NCBI GenBank assembly: GCA_963678705.1
Contig: OY783209.1
Location: 14,074,001-14,138,000, forward strand
DNA length: 64,000 bases
Reading direction: 5' to 3'
Origin: Panorpa germanica
Lineage: Eukaryota > Arthropoda > Insecta > Mecoptera > Panorpidae
The position numbers were made by a program, and so were the translations under genes. How positions within the stretch are numbered: the first letter of the stretch is position 1; the number at the start of each line of letters is the position of its first letter. The notes below the pieces were generated by a model, which worked only from the letters and a program-made list of their open reading frames with translations, was not told the origin of the DNA and did not search any database. Positions 11,449 to 22,139 of this stretch are shown here, piece by piece.

Positions 11449-14400
11449 TTATTGTACATTATTACCATAAACAGGAATAGTTTGTCTATTTCCTGTTATG
11501 TGCCAGATGTATATGCTTCTAGAGTGTAAGATGGTTTCAGACACCGCAAATTTACGCAAGGTTTTAGCGTAAGATTTAGTACACAGTGTTTTCATGAAGC
11601 CGTCGTTGCATGGATCCCAAGAACCTAGGGATCCAATAATTAAAGGAATTACTTGTACACTCTGGAATCTGTCTGAAAGTTCTCTTCGAATGTTTTTATA
11701 CTTTTCTAGCTTATTTCTTCGCGCTTTTTCAAGAGCTTCAAATCGATTTTCAAATGGAATTGTTACGTCGATGATGAAGCAAGATTCTCCTTTAAAGGTC
11801 TTAGATTGTCACTACCAATTCCTTGGTTTTCTGACATAATTGTAAAGTTACGGCCAATTGCAGCATTCTTAATTCTTTTGAGAAAAGCGTTGTGACGGTC
11901 AGTGTAAGAGGAGCCGTATCTTTGTAGACAACTATTTAATACATGTCCTAAAGTTTCTTTTGTCTTTTTACATACTCTGCATAATTGTTCATTTTCTGGA
12001 AGCCATGGCATTGCTCCGTACAGTTTAACAAGATTTAGACGAGCTTTGTGAATAAATTGCCATTCGACAAATCTTGTAACTTGTGCATCATTAATGAAGT
12101 GTGAACTTGCAGGGTGTTTTGAAGAACATTCTAATACTTTTCCTTGTCCTTTTAGAGCAATTAATTTCTTTGTGCGATCTTTTCGATTAATAGTGCGTAG
12201 GATTTGCTTGGTGTTACGTCGTTGATGTTCCTTTATATATGTGTCATTTTGATTTAAAGAAACACCTTCTGATGTAAAATTCCAATTTACAATAATCCTT
12301 CGTGATGCAACTCTTGCTCGTGTCCAGGTGTTAGATAAAGATGTTGTCGGAGCTCTAAATATACCTTCACTATTTCCAGAAAGGTAACTGCCCTTGTCTT
12401 CAAAAGATGGGGGGGCTTTGTAGCAGTTTGTGAAAGTTTCTATAAGTTCTTCATTAGCTAGATCTGCTATGAGACAATCTTTCGAAGTTAATAGTTTAAA
12501 TGCATTATCAATTAATGCGATATCGCTGTCAGTTGCAGTATTAGGTATGTATACCAATATATCCTAGTTTTGAATACCCATATATGTATTCTCCTGATGC
12601 TTCTTGTGGAATGTAGAGCGATTTTTTAATTAGAGGCCTCATTTTATTGTCTAAGGTTTCCCACATAGTTTTGGTGCAAGATCCTACTCTCATTAAAAAG
12701 TTACATGCTGGATACATGAAAGTTTTCAATGCATTTAATCTTTGCCATGGCGCTAATTTACATGACATGATGTTTTGTCCAATCGTTGCAATCTTCTTAG
12801 TATCTGCATTTCTTGGTATGATATTGAAACCTACTGGAGCTCCCAGAGATTTCTCAATATCATCTTCTTTTAAAGTACTAATATTATCATTATTTATTTT
12901 AAAGATGGCCTGATTGTCTTTAGCATTGAACTGCATAGAGAAGCATTTTTTGGGGTTAATTAATAATCCAACTCTATTCGCTAGTTCGCTTGTTTCATTA
13001 ATCAGTTCTTGAAGATTGTTTACATCTTTTCCTATTAAAATAATATCGTCAGCGTATGCGATGACTTTGTGTTCAAGATGATTTGCTTATAGTTTACGTA
13101 TAATTGGGTCTATTGCAATGTTAAAAAGTAGACCGCTTAATGGACATCCCTGTTTAATACCGCTGTTAAGGGTAATTGGTTCTGTGTAACCATTTGAAGT
13201 TAATACTTTCGTTGTGTTATCTAAGTAGATGTCTTTTATGATATTAACAAAAGTTTCTCCAGACCCTGATGCTGTTAATGCATTTAATAATGCTTGGTGT
13301 GGAATGGAACCAAAGGCATTGGCAAAATCAATCCATCCAATACAAGTTTTGTTGTGTTTTGAAACTTTTGCTTTTTTAATGATGTTTTATAAAATAAAGT
13401 TGTTTTCAAATACTCCATCGAATGGTAGGAATCCTTTTTGACAATAACTTAATACATTAAATTCAGAAATCCAGTCCAATAATCTTGTTGTTAATAATCC
13501 TGTGTATAATTTGTAGATTGTCCTGCAAATGGCAATAGGTCTCCAATTGCTTATTTCATTTTCACTGCCCTTTTTATGGATCAAGATGATTGTAGATGTT
13601 TTCCATGGAGACGAAATTTTCTTATATTTCAAGCAGCAGTTTAAAATCATTGTTAAGATTTTACAACTAGGATCTACTGTTCTCCAATGGCGATATGTAA
13701 GACGATCGTCACCTGGAGAAGAGTTTTCAAACTTTCTTAGTCCCATTGAGACTTCTGGTGGTGTACATTTCCTAGTATTCACTTTATCTCTTGTATCATC
13801 ATTGATAATTGGATAAATATCATTCGGATAATTCACCAGTGTTAATGTTTTGATGAAATGACTATGAATATCTTCTTTGCTGATTTGACACGTTGTGCTT
13901 ACTTCACCCATAATTAGACGCATTCTATTCCTATTCCTATTGTAAAGTTTTTGAATAAATTTAGCATCATTAATATCACCATAGCTACGTGGTTTTGCTC
14001 CATAATTGGGGTCTCTTTCAGGTAATTTTACAATTTTCCCCGCTTCATTTGTAGCATTTACTAGTATGTTTTCAAAGTTTTCCCAGTTAATTGCATTAGT
14101 GTTGCTATTAAGTATTGCAATTAAGTATTGCAATTAGTGGATCTTTAAAACCAATAAGAGGTGAATCATCACTAATATCATCAGGAATTCGAGGAATTAG
14201 GTAATTTACTACCTCTGTTTCATCTTCAATATCTGAGTTATTCAAGTCATCTGCATGAATACTTGGTATCTGAGAATTTTCAGTACTATTTGTACTTTCA
14301 GTGTTGTGGGATAAATTCAGATTTGTTGTTACAATTGTTTCGGTAGTTATTGTTGTTTCTACTACATTATTTGTTATTGGAGACTTTACAGGAATAGGTA

Positions 14401-15700
14401 ATGTTTCAATAATTGGTGAAGAAGTTGTAATAATACTTGCTGAAGTTTGACGTTGAGGTGATGTGGAAGGAACTATTTTGTCAGTGACATTAGAGATTGT
14501 TGGAATAACATGTTCATTTCTTACATTCTGTAATTCTATTGGATCAATTGGATTAAAAAATGAAGTAATAGAAGGATTTGAGTTTGTGTTGTTACTTGTT
14601 ACGTTGTTGTTCCTATTGCGTCCAAAGTATCTTCGTTTCTTCTGCCTTGTGTCAGGAGGGCTTATTCTTGATTCCGGTGGATTAGCCTTGTTTTTCATAT
14701 CTACTAAAATGTGATTTCTTTCGTGATTAATTATCCCTTGTTTAGAAGGACATGACCAAATACAATGTTTACATTTGAAGCGAAATTGTACTATTGGTCT
14801 ATTGCTGTTTGTTTGCGGCGCTAGGCAAGTTGCTAGATGCCATGATGATTTGTTAAGCATAACTTTTCTACAGTTATTACAATAGAATATCTCATTTTTA
14901 ATTCTGATATTATGTTGATGTTCTAAGTGTCTTTTGACATTTTGTTTCGAAGCTGTCCATGCAAAACATTTAAATGTTTTGTCACAATCATTTTCTGGGC
15001 AAATCATTGCTTGAGGAGTAGGAAAATAAATTGTTAATGAAGTATTTTCTCTTGTTGGTTGATTATTCAGTAATATATTTGCACCAGGTTCTTCATGGTT
15101 ATCAATTAACGTTGAGTTTAAGATTGTTATATTACTTGGACTAAATTCATGAAGTGTGTTTATTTCTAACGAAGATGAAGATGTTGAACTGTTGTTATTA
15201 AAGTCAGGATCTTTTACAGAATCATCAACACCTATTTCAGATAGATTATCAGGTGAATCTACCGTGTCTTTTGGTTCTATTCTAATAATTGTGTTAATAT
15301 TACTAGTGTTGGAGTTCGCAGAATCATTATTATCTAAATCAACAATCTCGTGAGTAGATATTACAGGGCTAATTGTCTTGTTGTTGTCTATTGAATTCCT
15401 TCTTGCGATTTTCTGTTTTATAACACTATCACTGATACTATTAATCACATTCATTGCCTTTAAGTCAACCCCTCCAGCATCTGATTGTGACAAAACATCA
15501 GTGACAATGTTATTTTTCGCTGTACTTATTGACAGCACATCATCGACAGAAAAGTTGAGGACCTTGGGGGATCTAGGAGTGGAAGGGATTGGAGTAATCT
15601 CTTCATTCAGTTTTCTTATTTTAACAGGAACCTCTTCAGTAGAAGTTTTCACTCCACTTGGAGATTCATGTGGCCTAACTAAGTAAACTAATGTTATTCT
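11449..15700 (-). pseudogene. A2 main protein: zinc fingers, RT, REL endonuclease (broken)
   Basis: The decayed protein matches the intact A1 ORF along its length. Three N-terminal zinc fingers are visible (CPENDC, then CNNC...HLATC, then CKHC...HERNH), then SPGDDRLTYRHWR, GSENEISNWRPIAICRTIYK, CQKGFLPFDGVFENN, GIKQGCPLSGLLFNIAID and AYADDIILIGKD. The C-terminal CCHC (CRVCKKTKETLGHVLNSC) and part of the endonuclease follow. Lesions: a frameshift near 15690, another near 14120, TAA at 13387 (Q in A1), TAA at about 13090 (Q in A1), a frameshift at about 12550, and a small deletion at about 11783 that removes the catalytic Asp of the RPDLVL motif and shifts frame. The end at 11449 corresponds to the A1 C-terminus (GNNVQ). 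Confidence 0.88.
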
Positions 15701-17640
15701 CTCCTTCAGTTTTTTTGTTTATTCTTTGGTCGAGTAATTTAAGTATGTTATTTAAATCTATTTTGATATTCTCGACCGCCTTATCCTCTATTATATCAAA
15801 TTTTTGTTTTGATTTATTCAGAGGGGCATGCTTGTCCATTTTTGGGGATAAGTGTTCTTCTGGTAATTTGACATTGACGGTATTGACTACAGAAGTGCTA
15901 ATACCCGACAGACGATTCACGAGATCGCATCGGGCGAACTCCGAAGTTCCTTTGTGTTGTTGCACAACTGAGCCATTCATAATGTCAAAATTATCTTATT
16001 GTTTACTATTCAGTTCCTGTGATTTGACAATATTGATAACAGAAAGCTTGGAATCCGTAGTATTACCACATTCTGCAGTAATACAGCTGGCAATGTTTAC
16101 ATTATTTAATTCCACCGTTTCTGTTTCATTCAAATTGTCATTTTCATTGAGATCTGAATTTTCGGGGGATTTTCTTAATGTTGAGTTGGAGAATAACATA
16201 TTAGGACAACCTAGGAGGTCACGAGTAAGAATATCCTTTGGAGAAAGGATATTATTTAATGTTGAGTCTAGAAGATTAAAATCATTAGGTAGGTTAGAGT
16301 TCATAAAAATTAACGCATTATCTAATGACCGCGAGACTATCGCTATTAGTTTTTTCGAATGGTGGACACGGTTTTACATATTTATTTACATTATTGTTAG
16401 AAGAATTAATAAAAGGTTTAATATTTTTAGATAAGTTAGAGTTTAAATACGGTGGGCAGGACTTGTTGCAAAATTTTGATGGTTTTTTGTATTTTACGGC
16501 TTCAGCGTATGTCTTAGGGTACGTTATCTGTTGATTTGGAGAAGAGGATTCTATTGAGCTAGTGGAAAAGAGTGACGGAGAAATAATTACAATTCGTGGA
16601 ATTGATCTAGGTGATTTTAAGGTGTTCGATGAGTAAAATGCTTCTGGACGACATCCAAGGTCAAGAGGATCTGAACGCGCACCAAATAAATTTTGTTCTG
16701 AACGCACACCAAATAAGTTTTCCTTAGTTAAATTAGTTTTAATGTGATTTGAAGAACTGGAGGACGAGTTATCTAGTAATGAGTCGATGTCTTCGTTACT
16801 TTCTATCGTATCTATTCTAGTTTTCTTAATTTTTTCTGTTTGGTTTGGATCTTTACTATAAATTAACTGATTACGGGGAGTCTTTTTACTAATTAATCTA
16901 GTTTTAATGTGAGTAGAGACGTCAGAAGAGGAGCTATCAATTGAAGAAGACGATTCTTCATTATTTTCTATTGTAATATTATGGGTTTTCCTATCTTTTA
17001 TTGTTTGGTTTAAATCTTTGCTAATAGTACAAGATGATGGATGTTTTAAATTCTGCAAATTGTTTCTTTTAATAATCACGGTGTTGGTAGAAGAGCTAAC
17101 TTTAGTCAAAGAAGAATCTTTATTTAAAATCGTTAAAGAATTAAGTTCTTTAATACGTTTTTGTGATTGGTTTGAGTCATTACTAGAACACGAGGAAGTT
17201 TCAGAAGAGGATTGATTTAAAGAGTTGTTGTTTTTTAAGATGAGGGAGGTCTTTCCTTTACTAATCGCTGCTTTTTTAGTGAAAATTCTCGTTTTGAACT
17301 GTTTGTTTGAATCTTTGCTATTTGTTTTTACTTTACTATTAACAAGATAGCGCCGCGTGTTCTTTTTGATAGAGTCTCGCGATTCGCTACAAGTAATGCG
17401 ATTGTTTATTGGTGGAAGTTTACGATTGATGTTATTGTTGTCTTCGGGATCTGAAATGCAATAATTTCGCGAACTCTTATCATTAACAACTCCCTCAGCA
17501 GTGAATACCATCGTAGGAATACCTTTTGGTACCTCTGATTGCTCAGGGGCACCTAAAGTATTTCTCTTTGGCATTCTGTGCAAAGGTGTTGATGATGGTA
17601 AAGTGTAAACGTTACTACCGGTGTTTAAAGTCTTCGCCAA
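15675..17640 (-). pseudogene. A2 N-terminal ORF region, no known domain, with internal repeats
   Basis: I do not recognise this protein. The first piece (17640-16318) is 440 codons, Ser/Asn/Lys-rich. Its first ATG is at 17574 (MPKRNTLGAPEQ), because the frame upstream begins at a non-ATG codon. It contains about three copies of a 55-60-residue unit with the recurring words SKD-NQ, THN/TRI, TIE-NE, a poly-Ser stretch and HIKT. The frame then stops, and two further open pieces (16304-15996 and 15980-15675) lie in one shared frame split by a single TAA at 15996-15998. It could be a separate ORF1 or a long N-terminal extension of the zinc-finger protein. No Ulp1-type protease or CCHC motif is visible. 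Confidence 0.6.
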
Positions 17641-18265
17641 TCAGAAACTATACCTTGAAGCACGTTTGCCAGGCAGGGAGTAACCGTTGTTGAAGAATGC
17701 TTAAGAAATGTAAAAGATTTCTTAAGTGATGGCTGTTTGTTGGATCGCATACACAGAGAGATACTACCAATAGCACTCGAAAAAATAACTAGCCTGTTAC
17801 GATCCTTCTTGTACTACTCAGCGAAGTGCAGTGCTGAAGCAGTTGTGATTACGTTAAATTAACTAAGAGTTCTACCTGACGGGAACAGGGTACCCTTAGA
17901 AAATGTTTAATGTAAAATGTAAGCTAGGTGATAACGCAGTGTAGCTTGTGAATTGTTCTGGCGTACTCTAGCTAGCGACAACAGATGTTGAACGGACCAG
18001 AGTACAACCAAGTGTGCTGATTGGTGAGTTGCAGTGGGTTTTCAAGGCTATCAGTGGTTAGACCAGCATGGACCAAGAAAATTACCACTGCGGATGAACT
18101 GTGTGATGGGCAAAGGCTATGGTCACCAAATGATGCTCCGACCAATGACACCACCACGAAGTGTAATGACCACTTATCAACTACCTAGCAAGATCACCAA
18201 AAAAGATATCTGTAGCAAACCAAACTTCAATTCCTGGTCCTACCGAAGCAAGACCTTAAATTAAA
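17641..18265 (-). promoter_or_regulatory. A2 5' leader with U2-like head
   Basis: The leader starts right after the U2 junction with a stem-loop (core GGTCTTGCTTCGGTAGGACC, about 18237-18256). It then shares blocks with the A3 leader (CTAGTTATTTTTT and neighbours). Many R2-type elements carry a self-cleaving ribozyme at this place. I could not fold this by hand well enough to claim one. Confidence 0.55.
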
Positions 18266-18283
18266 AAGCTGATAAGAACAGAT
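18266..18283 (-). other. U2 snRNA-derived junction between B1 3' end and A2 leader
   Basis: The minus strand reads ATCTGTTCTTATCAGCTT, 18 bases identical to insect-type U2 snRNA (about positions 39-56). It separates the B1 3' UTR from the A2 leader. This is the longest and cleanest of the three internal U2 junctions. Confidence 0.85.
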
Positions 18284-21200
18284 TTTTATAAACTAAATAC
18301 TATATACATACACATAATTTTCTTTAAAGAAATGAGTTTTTACATAGTTTCTAAATGAAGGGTTTCAATCATAAAATAACATAGTAAATTTTCTAAGCCT
18401 AATCTAATCTAACGCATGCAACTATTATTTATAAAATCTATTCTAGGGGACAACACAACCTCTATCGGCGGGAAATTGCCGATGTACAATTCAAGAGGTA
18501 CCTACTCTAAACTAAACATGAAACACATTAAAAAGTTGTAACATCATGCACAAGATACGTTAAAAATGAACAAATTAGAGAATGAAATATCAATAAGTTA
18601 CTAACTAAATACAGTTTTACATATTAGACGTGCACATAATAAGTTATGACAACACATTTTACTTACATATATAATAAATTACTGACGAGTATGATGTTAC
18701 AACATTTGACAGGCGCCATAACTTTTATAGGGAAGGGGCTTTATACTAAATGATGTGGGACTACAGGCTATTCCTGTCGGTGTCCCGTGAGATGCCAAAC
18801 ATATATGTTACGTGAGTGACGTATAATGTCACTCACCGCTAGCTTACGCAATAAACTAGCGTATGACTTCGAACAAATCTTTTTGAGGAAGTCATCGTTG
18901 TTTGGATCCCACGATCCCAGTGTTCCAATTATCATTGGGATCACCTCAACCGACTGGTAACGTTGCCGTAATTCTAACCTTAACCGTTCATATTTACGTC
19001 GCTTTTCATTTCGCGCGATTTCCATGGCCTCCCGGCGGTTTTCAAATGGGATTGTTACATCCACGATATAGCAAGTCTCGCCTCTCACTAACACAAGGTC
19101 GGGTTTGAGTCTGTGCTCACCTATCTGCGTGTTCTCTGCTATTACCGTAAATTTAGGGGTCGCGGCGTTTTTGATCCTCTCTACAAATGTGTTATGTCTT
19201 GCAGTGTATGCTTGCGAGTATCGCATGCAGTGACATAACACGTGGGGGAGAGTCTCATAGGGGTTCTCACATCTTCTACATTTTGTGTTACCAGTATTGT
19301 AGGTACGGCCATTTAAATTGCATAGATTGAGTCGCGCTTTATGAATAAAGCGCCACTCTGCAAATCGCAAAAATTTCCCATTTCTTAAGAAATGGGAACT
19401 TGCAGGATGTGCAGCAACGCATTCCATGGCTTTCCCCTGATCTGGCTTTTGCACCAACTCAGCAGCATATTTATCACGCGCCTCAGCACGGAATTTTTTC
19501 ATAACAGTTTGCCTGTCAATCTCTTTAATGTTGTGTTTGTGTGTAGAGATTGAAAGGTTACTGTCTTCGAAACTCCAAGCCACGCACGTTCGACGTGATG
19601 CTGCTCTAGCCCGTGTAAAGTGGTTAGTAGTTGTAGTAGCTGGTGCTCTGAAGACCCCCTCTGTTTCGCCGGACATATACTGCGATACTTCGATGTTCGA
19701 CGGTAATCTTTTAAGTCGTTTTTCGATGGTTGCAGTCAGCAGATCTTTGGCGATGATTGAGATTTCAGTGTCAGCAGAAGTCAGCAATTTAAACGCATTG
19801 TCAATCAATGCAAAATCACTGTCATCTGCCGCAACCGGTATCCCCATCATGCCAGCGCTCATGGCACCGTATAGGTAACCCTTCGAAGCTTCCTGATGCA
19901 AACTTAGTGTTTGCTTGATCTCCGGTCTTAAAACTTCGTCAAGATGGCCCCATTGTGTTTTCGTAAACACGCCCATCCGCATACTGAACGCACACGCAGG
20001 GTATACGAACGTTTTCAGTGCGTCTATTCTTTGCCATGGTGCCAGCTTTGACCGTATGATCTTAAGACCCATGTCCATAATGTCTTTCGGTATTACCGTA
20101 AAACCTACCGGTGCTCCCAGAGATCTGCATTCTTCCCCTTCTTTCAAGTCGTTGATCGCAGTACCATTAATATTGAACACGCTATGCACAACACCCCGAT
20201 ATGTATGTTGCACTTTTCCGCCCTTAGAGTTAGTCCAATTCTTCTAGCTAAGTCTGATGTCACATTTATCGCATTCTGGAGTTGTTGTGGAGTATTTTTC
20301 AGGAGGATAATGTCGTCAGCATATGCTAGCACATTGTGCGTCGTAGAGTCACCTTGCATGTTCCGGACGATCGGGTCAATAGCGAGATTAAACAGTATCC
20401 CGCTAAGCGGGCAGCCCTGTTTAATCCCACTATGCACATCAATGGGCGCCGTTCCTCCGTCCTGCGTGATGACTGACTGATATCACTGTAGATGTTTCTT
20501 ATGATGCTGACAAAATCATCCCCCGTTCCAGCAGCTGCCAGTGACTTGAAAATTGTATTGTGCGATATAGCGCCAAATGCATTGGCAAAATCAAGCCACG
20601 CAATGCAGATATTCCCTCTGTTCTGCCTGGCATGGTTCATGCGTTGTTTTAGCACAAAGTTGTGCTCAAACACACCGTCGTGTGCTAAGAAGCCCTTCTG
20701 GCATTTGCTCAAAGCCTAGTTCTGCGTAATTCAATCTGTAAGCCTTCTCGTTAAACAGCCAGCATACAATTTGTATACTGTGCTGCAAATCGAGATTGGC
20801 CTCCAGTTTGAGATTTCGTCATGACTTCCCTTTTTATGAATCAGCACAGTAAACGATTTCTTCCATGCCTTAGGGATTCTCTTGAAGCGTAGGCATATAT
20901 TTAGTACTTTAGTAAGTACTTTACAGGCTGGGTCCACTGCTTTCCAGCGGGTGTAGGTGATAGGGTCTTCACCCGGATCCGTATTTTCAAACCGCTTTAA
21001 TCGCTGTAATACCTCCGGTTCTGTAAAGGATCCCAAATCTACCGCATCCCGGGTGTAGACAGTCGAAGCGTCATAAATGTCGCTAGGACATTCGTGGCTT
21101 GCCCAGGTTTTAGTGAAGTGTTCCTCGATACACTCCGTCCAGTATTAACCGTACCGCCTGCCTGCGGTTCCTCCGATAAAGTTTCTGAATATATGCAGCG

Positions 21201-22139
21201 TCGTCTGCATCTGCCTTTCTCCTGGATGTAGCTGTATTGTCTCCTCTATCTGGGAACTTTATTTTGATCGCGACGGTTTCCGTTATTCGCTGCATGACGT
21301 TTTCAAACGTTATCCAATTCTCGAATGTCGTCGGTGCTCTCTGGAGTTTTAACAGGGGGTAATGTATTCCCTTAGTGGAATGTTATCTCCCAGATCTTCC
21401 AGCTGTTCTTCCGCTTCTGATGGAACCTGCACAGCAGGTGGAGCTGCACCCACCATGACTATGTCTAAGTCATGTGCATGGTTTACATCATCGGCGTCAG
21501 AGCACCTTCTGTACTGTCGCTATCTGCGTTCTCATTATCGTTGTCTTCCTCTTCTGCGATCACGTTCTGTACCCTTCTGCGCTCCTGTCTAGTGTTTGGT
21601 ACCGGTAAAGAGGTACTACCATTCACCTCCTCGTTGATACGCCTCCGCCTGTGAGCAGTTGCGTGGTTCGATAGAGCTCTCGCATTAGCGTAGCTTTTCG
21701 GGCACTCATAACAGGTATATCTTAATACCGGTTCTGCATTCCTAGGCCTACGCAAATACATCATGCCCGCACATGATTTGTTGTTCGTAGGGCGCGCTCC
21801 GAGGTTCTCTTTGCAGAAGGTACATACATGCTGCGATCGCTTTAGTCGCATATTGTGATACTGCTCGAAGTGTCTCTCTAGAGAGGCCTTACCCTGGGCC
21901 CACGGATCTAGGTCATACTGTAAATGACTGCATCCTTCCTCCGGACATTAAAGCTTTGCAGGTAGCGGGAATTTAATGTACAGGGTATAATGCACCCTGT
22001 ACGGCTGATTTACAATCAACACCGCTGCTCCTGCTTCAACCTAAGATGTTTCCGAGGGGGCAGACGCGTCATTTCGGTTATTTGCTTCGGCAGAAGCTGC
22101 TCGGGTCGTAAGCCTAGTGGCGATACCATGTTAAGCACC
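18284..22139 (-). mobile_element. B1: lineage-B REL retrotransposon copy, 5'-truncated
   Basis: The minus-strand copy ends with a 3' UTR of about 480 bp, containing the inverted-repeat block TCGGCAATTTCCCGCCGA (18474-18491), that abuts the U2 junction at 18283. At its 5' side it is cut inside the N-terminal coding region at 22139 and joined directly to the 3' UTR of B2. It is a frameshifted relative of B2 and B3 and is inactive. Confidence 0.88.
18768..22130 (-). pseudogene. B1 protein: zinc fingers, RT, REL endonuclease (broken)
   Basis: The C-terminal part (20213-18768) is one open frame. It carries the RT thumb and linker, the CCHC knuckle CRRCENPYETLPHVLCHC, and the endonuclease core RPDLVL (here KPDLVLVRGETCY) followed by IVDVTIPFENRREAME. 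Upstream, the RT palm (GIKQGCPLSGILFNLAID, VLAYADDIILL), the RT fingers (WRPISICSTVYKLYAGCLTR) and the zinc fingers are spread over at least five frames, with shifts near 20200, 20440, 20710-20730, 21100 and 21480. It lacks the first 50 or so residues because of the fusion at 22139. The stop at 18768 follows WHLTGHRQE, as in B2 and B3. Confidence 0.88.

Larger units (their letters stand above)
11032..18265 (-). mobile_element. A2: long decayed REL (R2/NeSL-type) retrotransposon in a U2 site
   Basis: An element of about 7.2 kb on the minus strand, flanked on both sides by U2-derived sequence (18266-18283 and 11017-11031). Order: 5' leader (18265-17641), an N-terminal ORF without known domain (17640-16318), a further acidic/Asn-rich region (16304-15675), the zinc-finger, RT and endonuclease protein (15700-11449) and a 3' UTR (11448-11032). 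Several frameshifts and stops make it inactive. It is clearly longer at the 5' side than A1, which is 5'-truncated, so A2 shows what the full element looked like. Confidence 0.85.

Noticed and set aside
17963..17980. CTCTAGCTAGCGACA shared, in opposite orientation, with the lineage-B leader (near 26090 and 31165)
   Set aside because: The core CTAGCTAG is palindromic and the match is about 15 bases. Chance or a common simple word is likely enough that I do not build on it.
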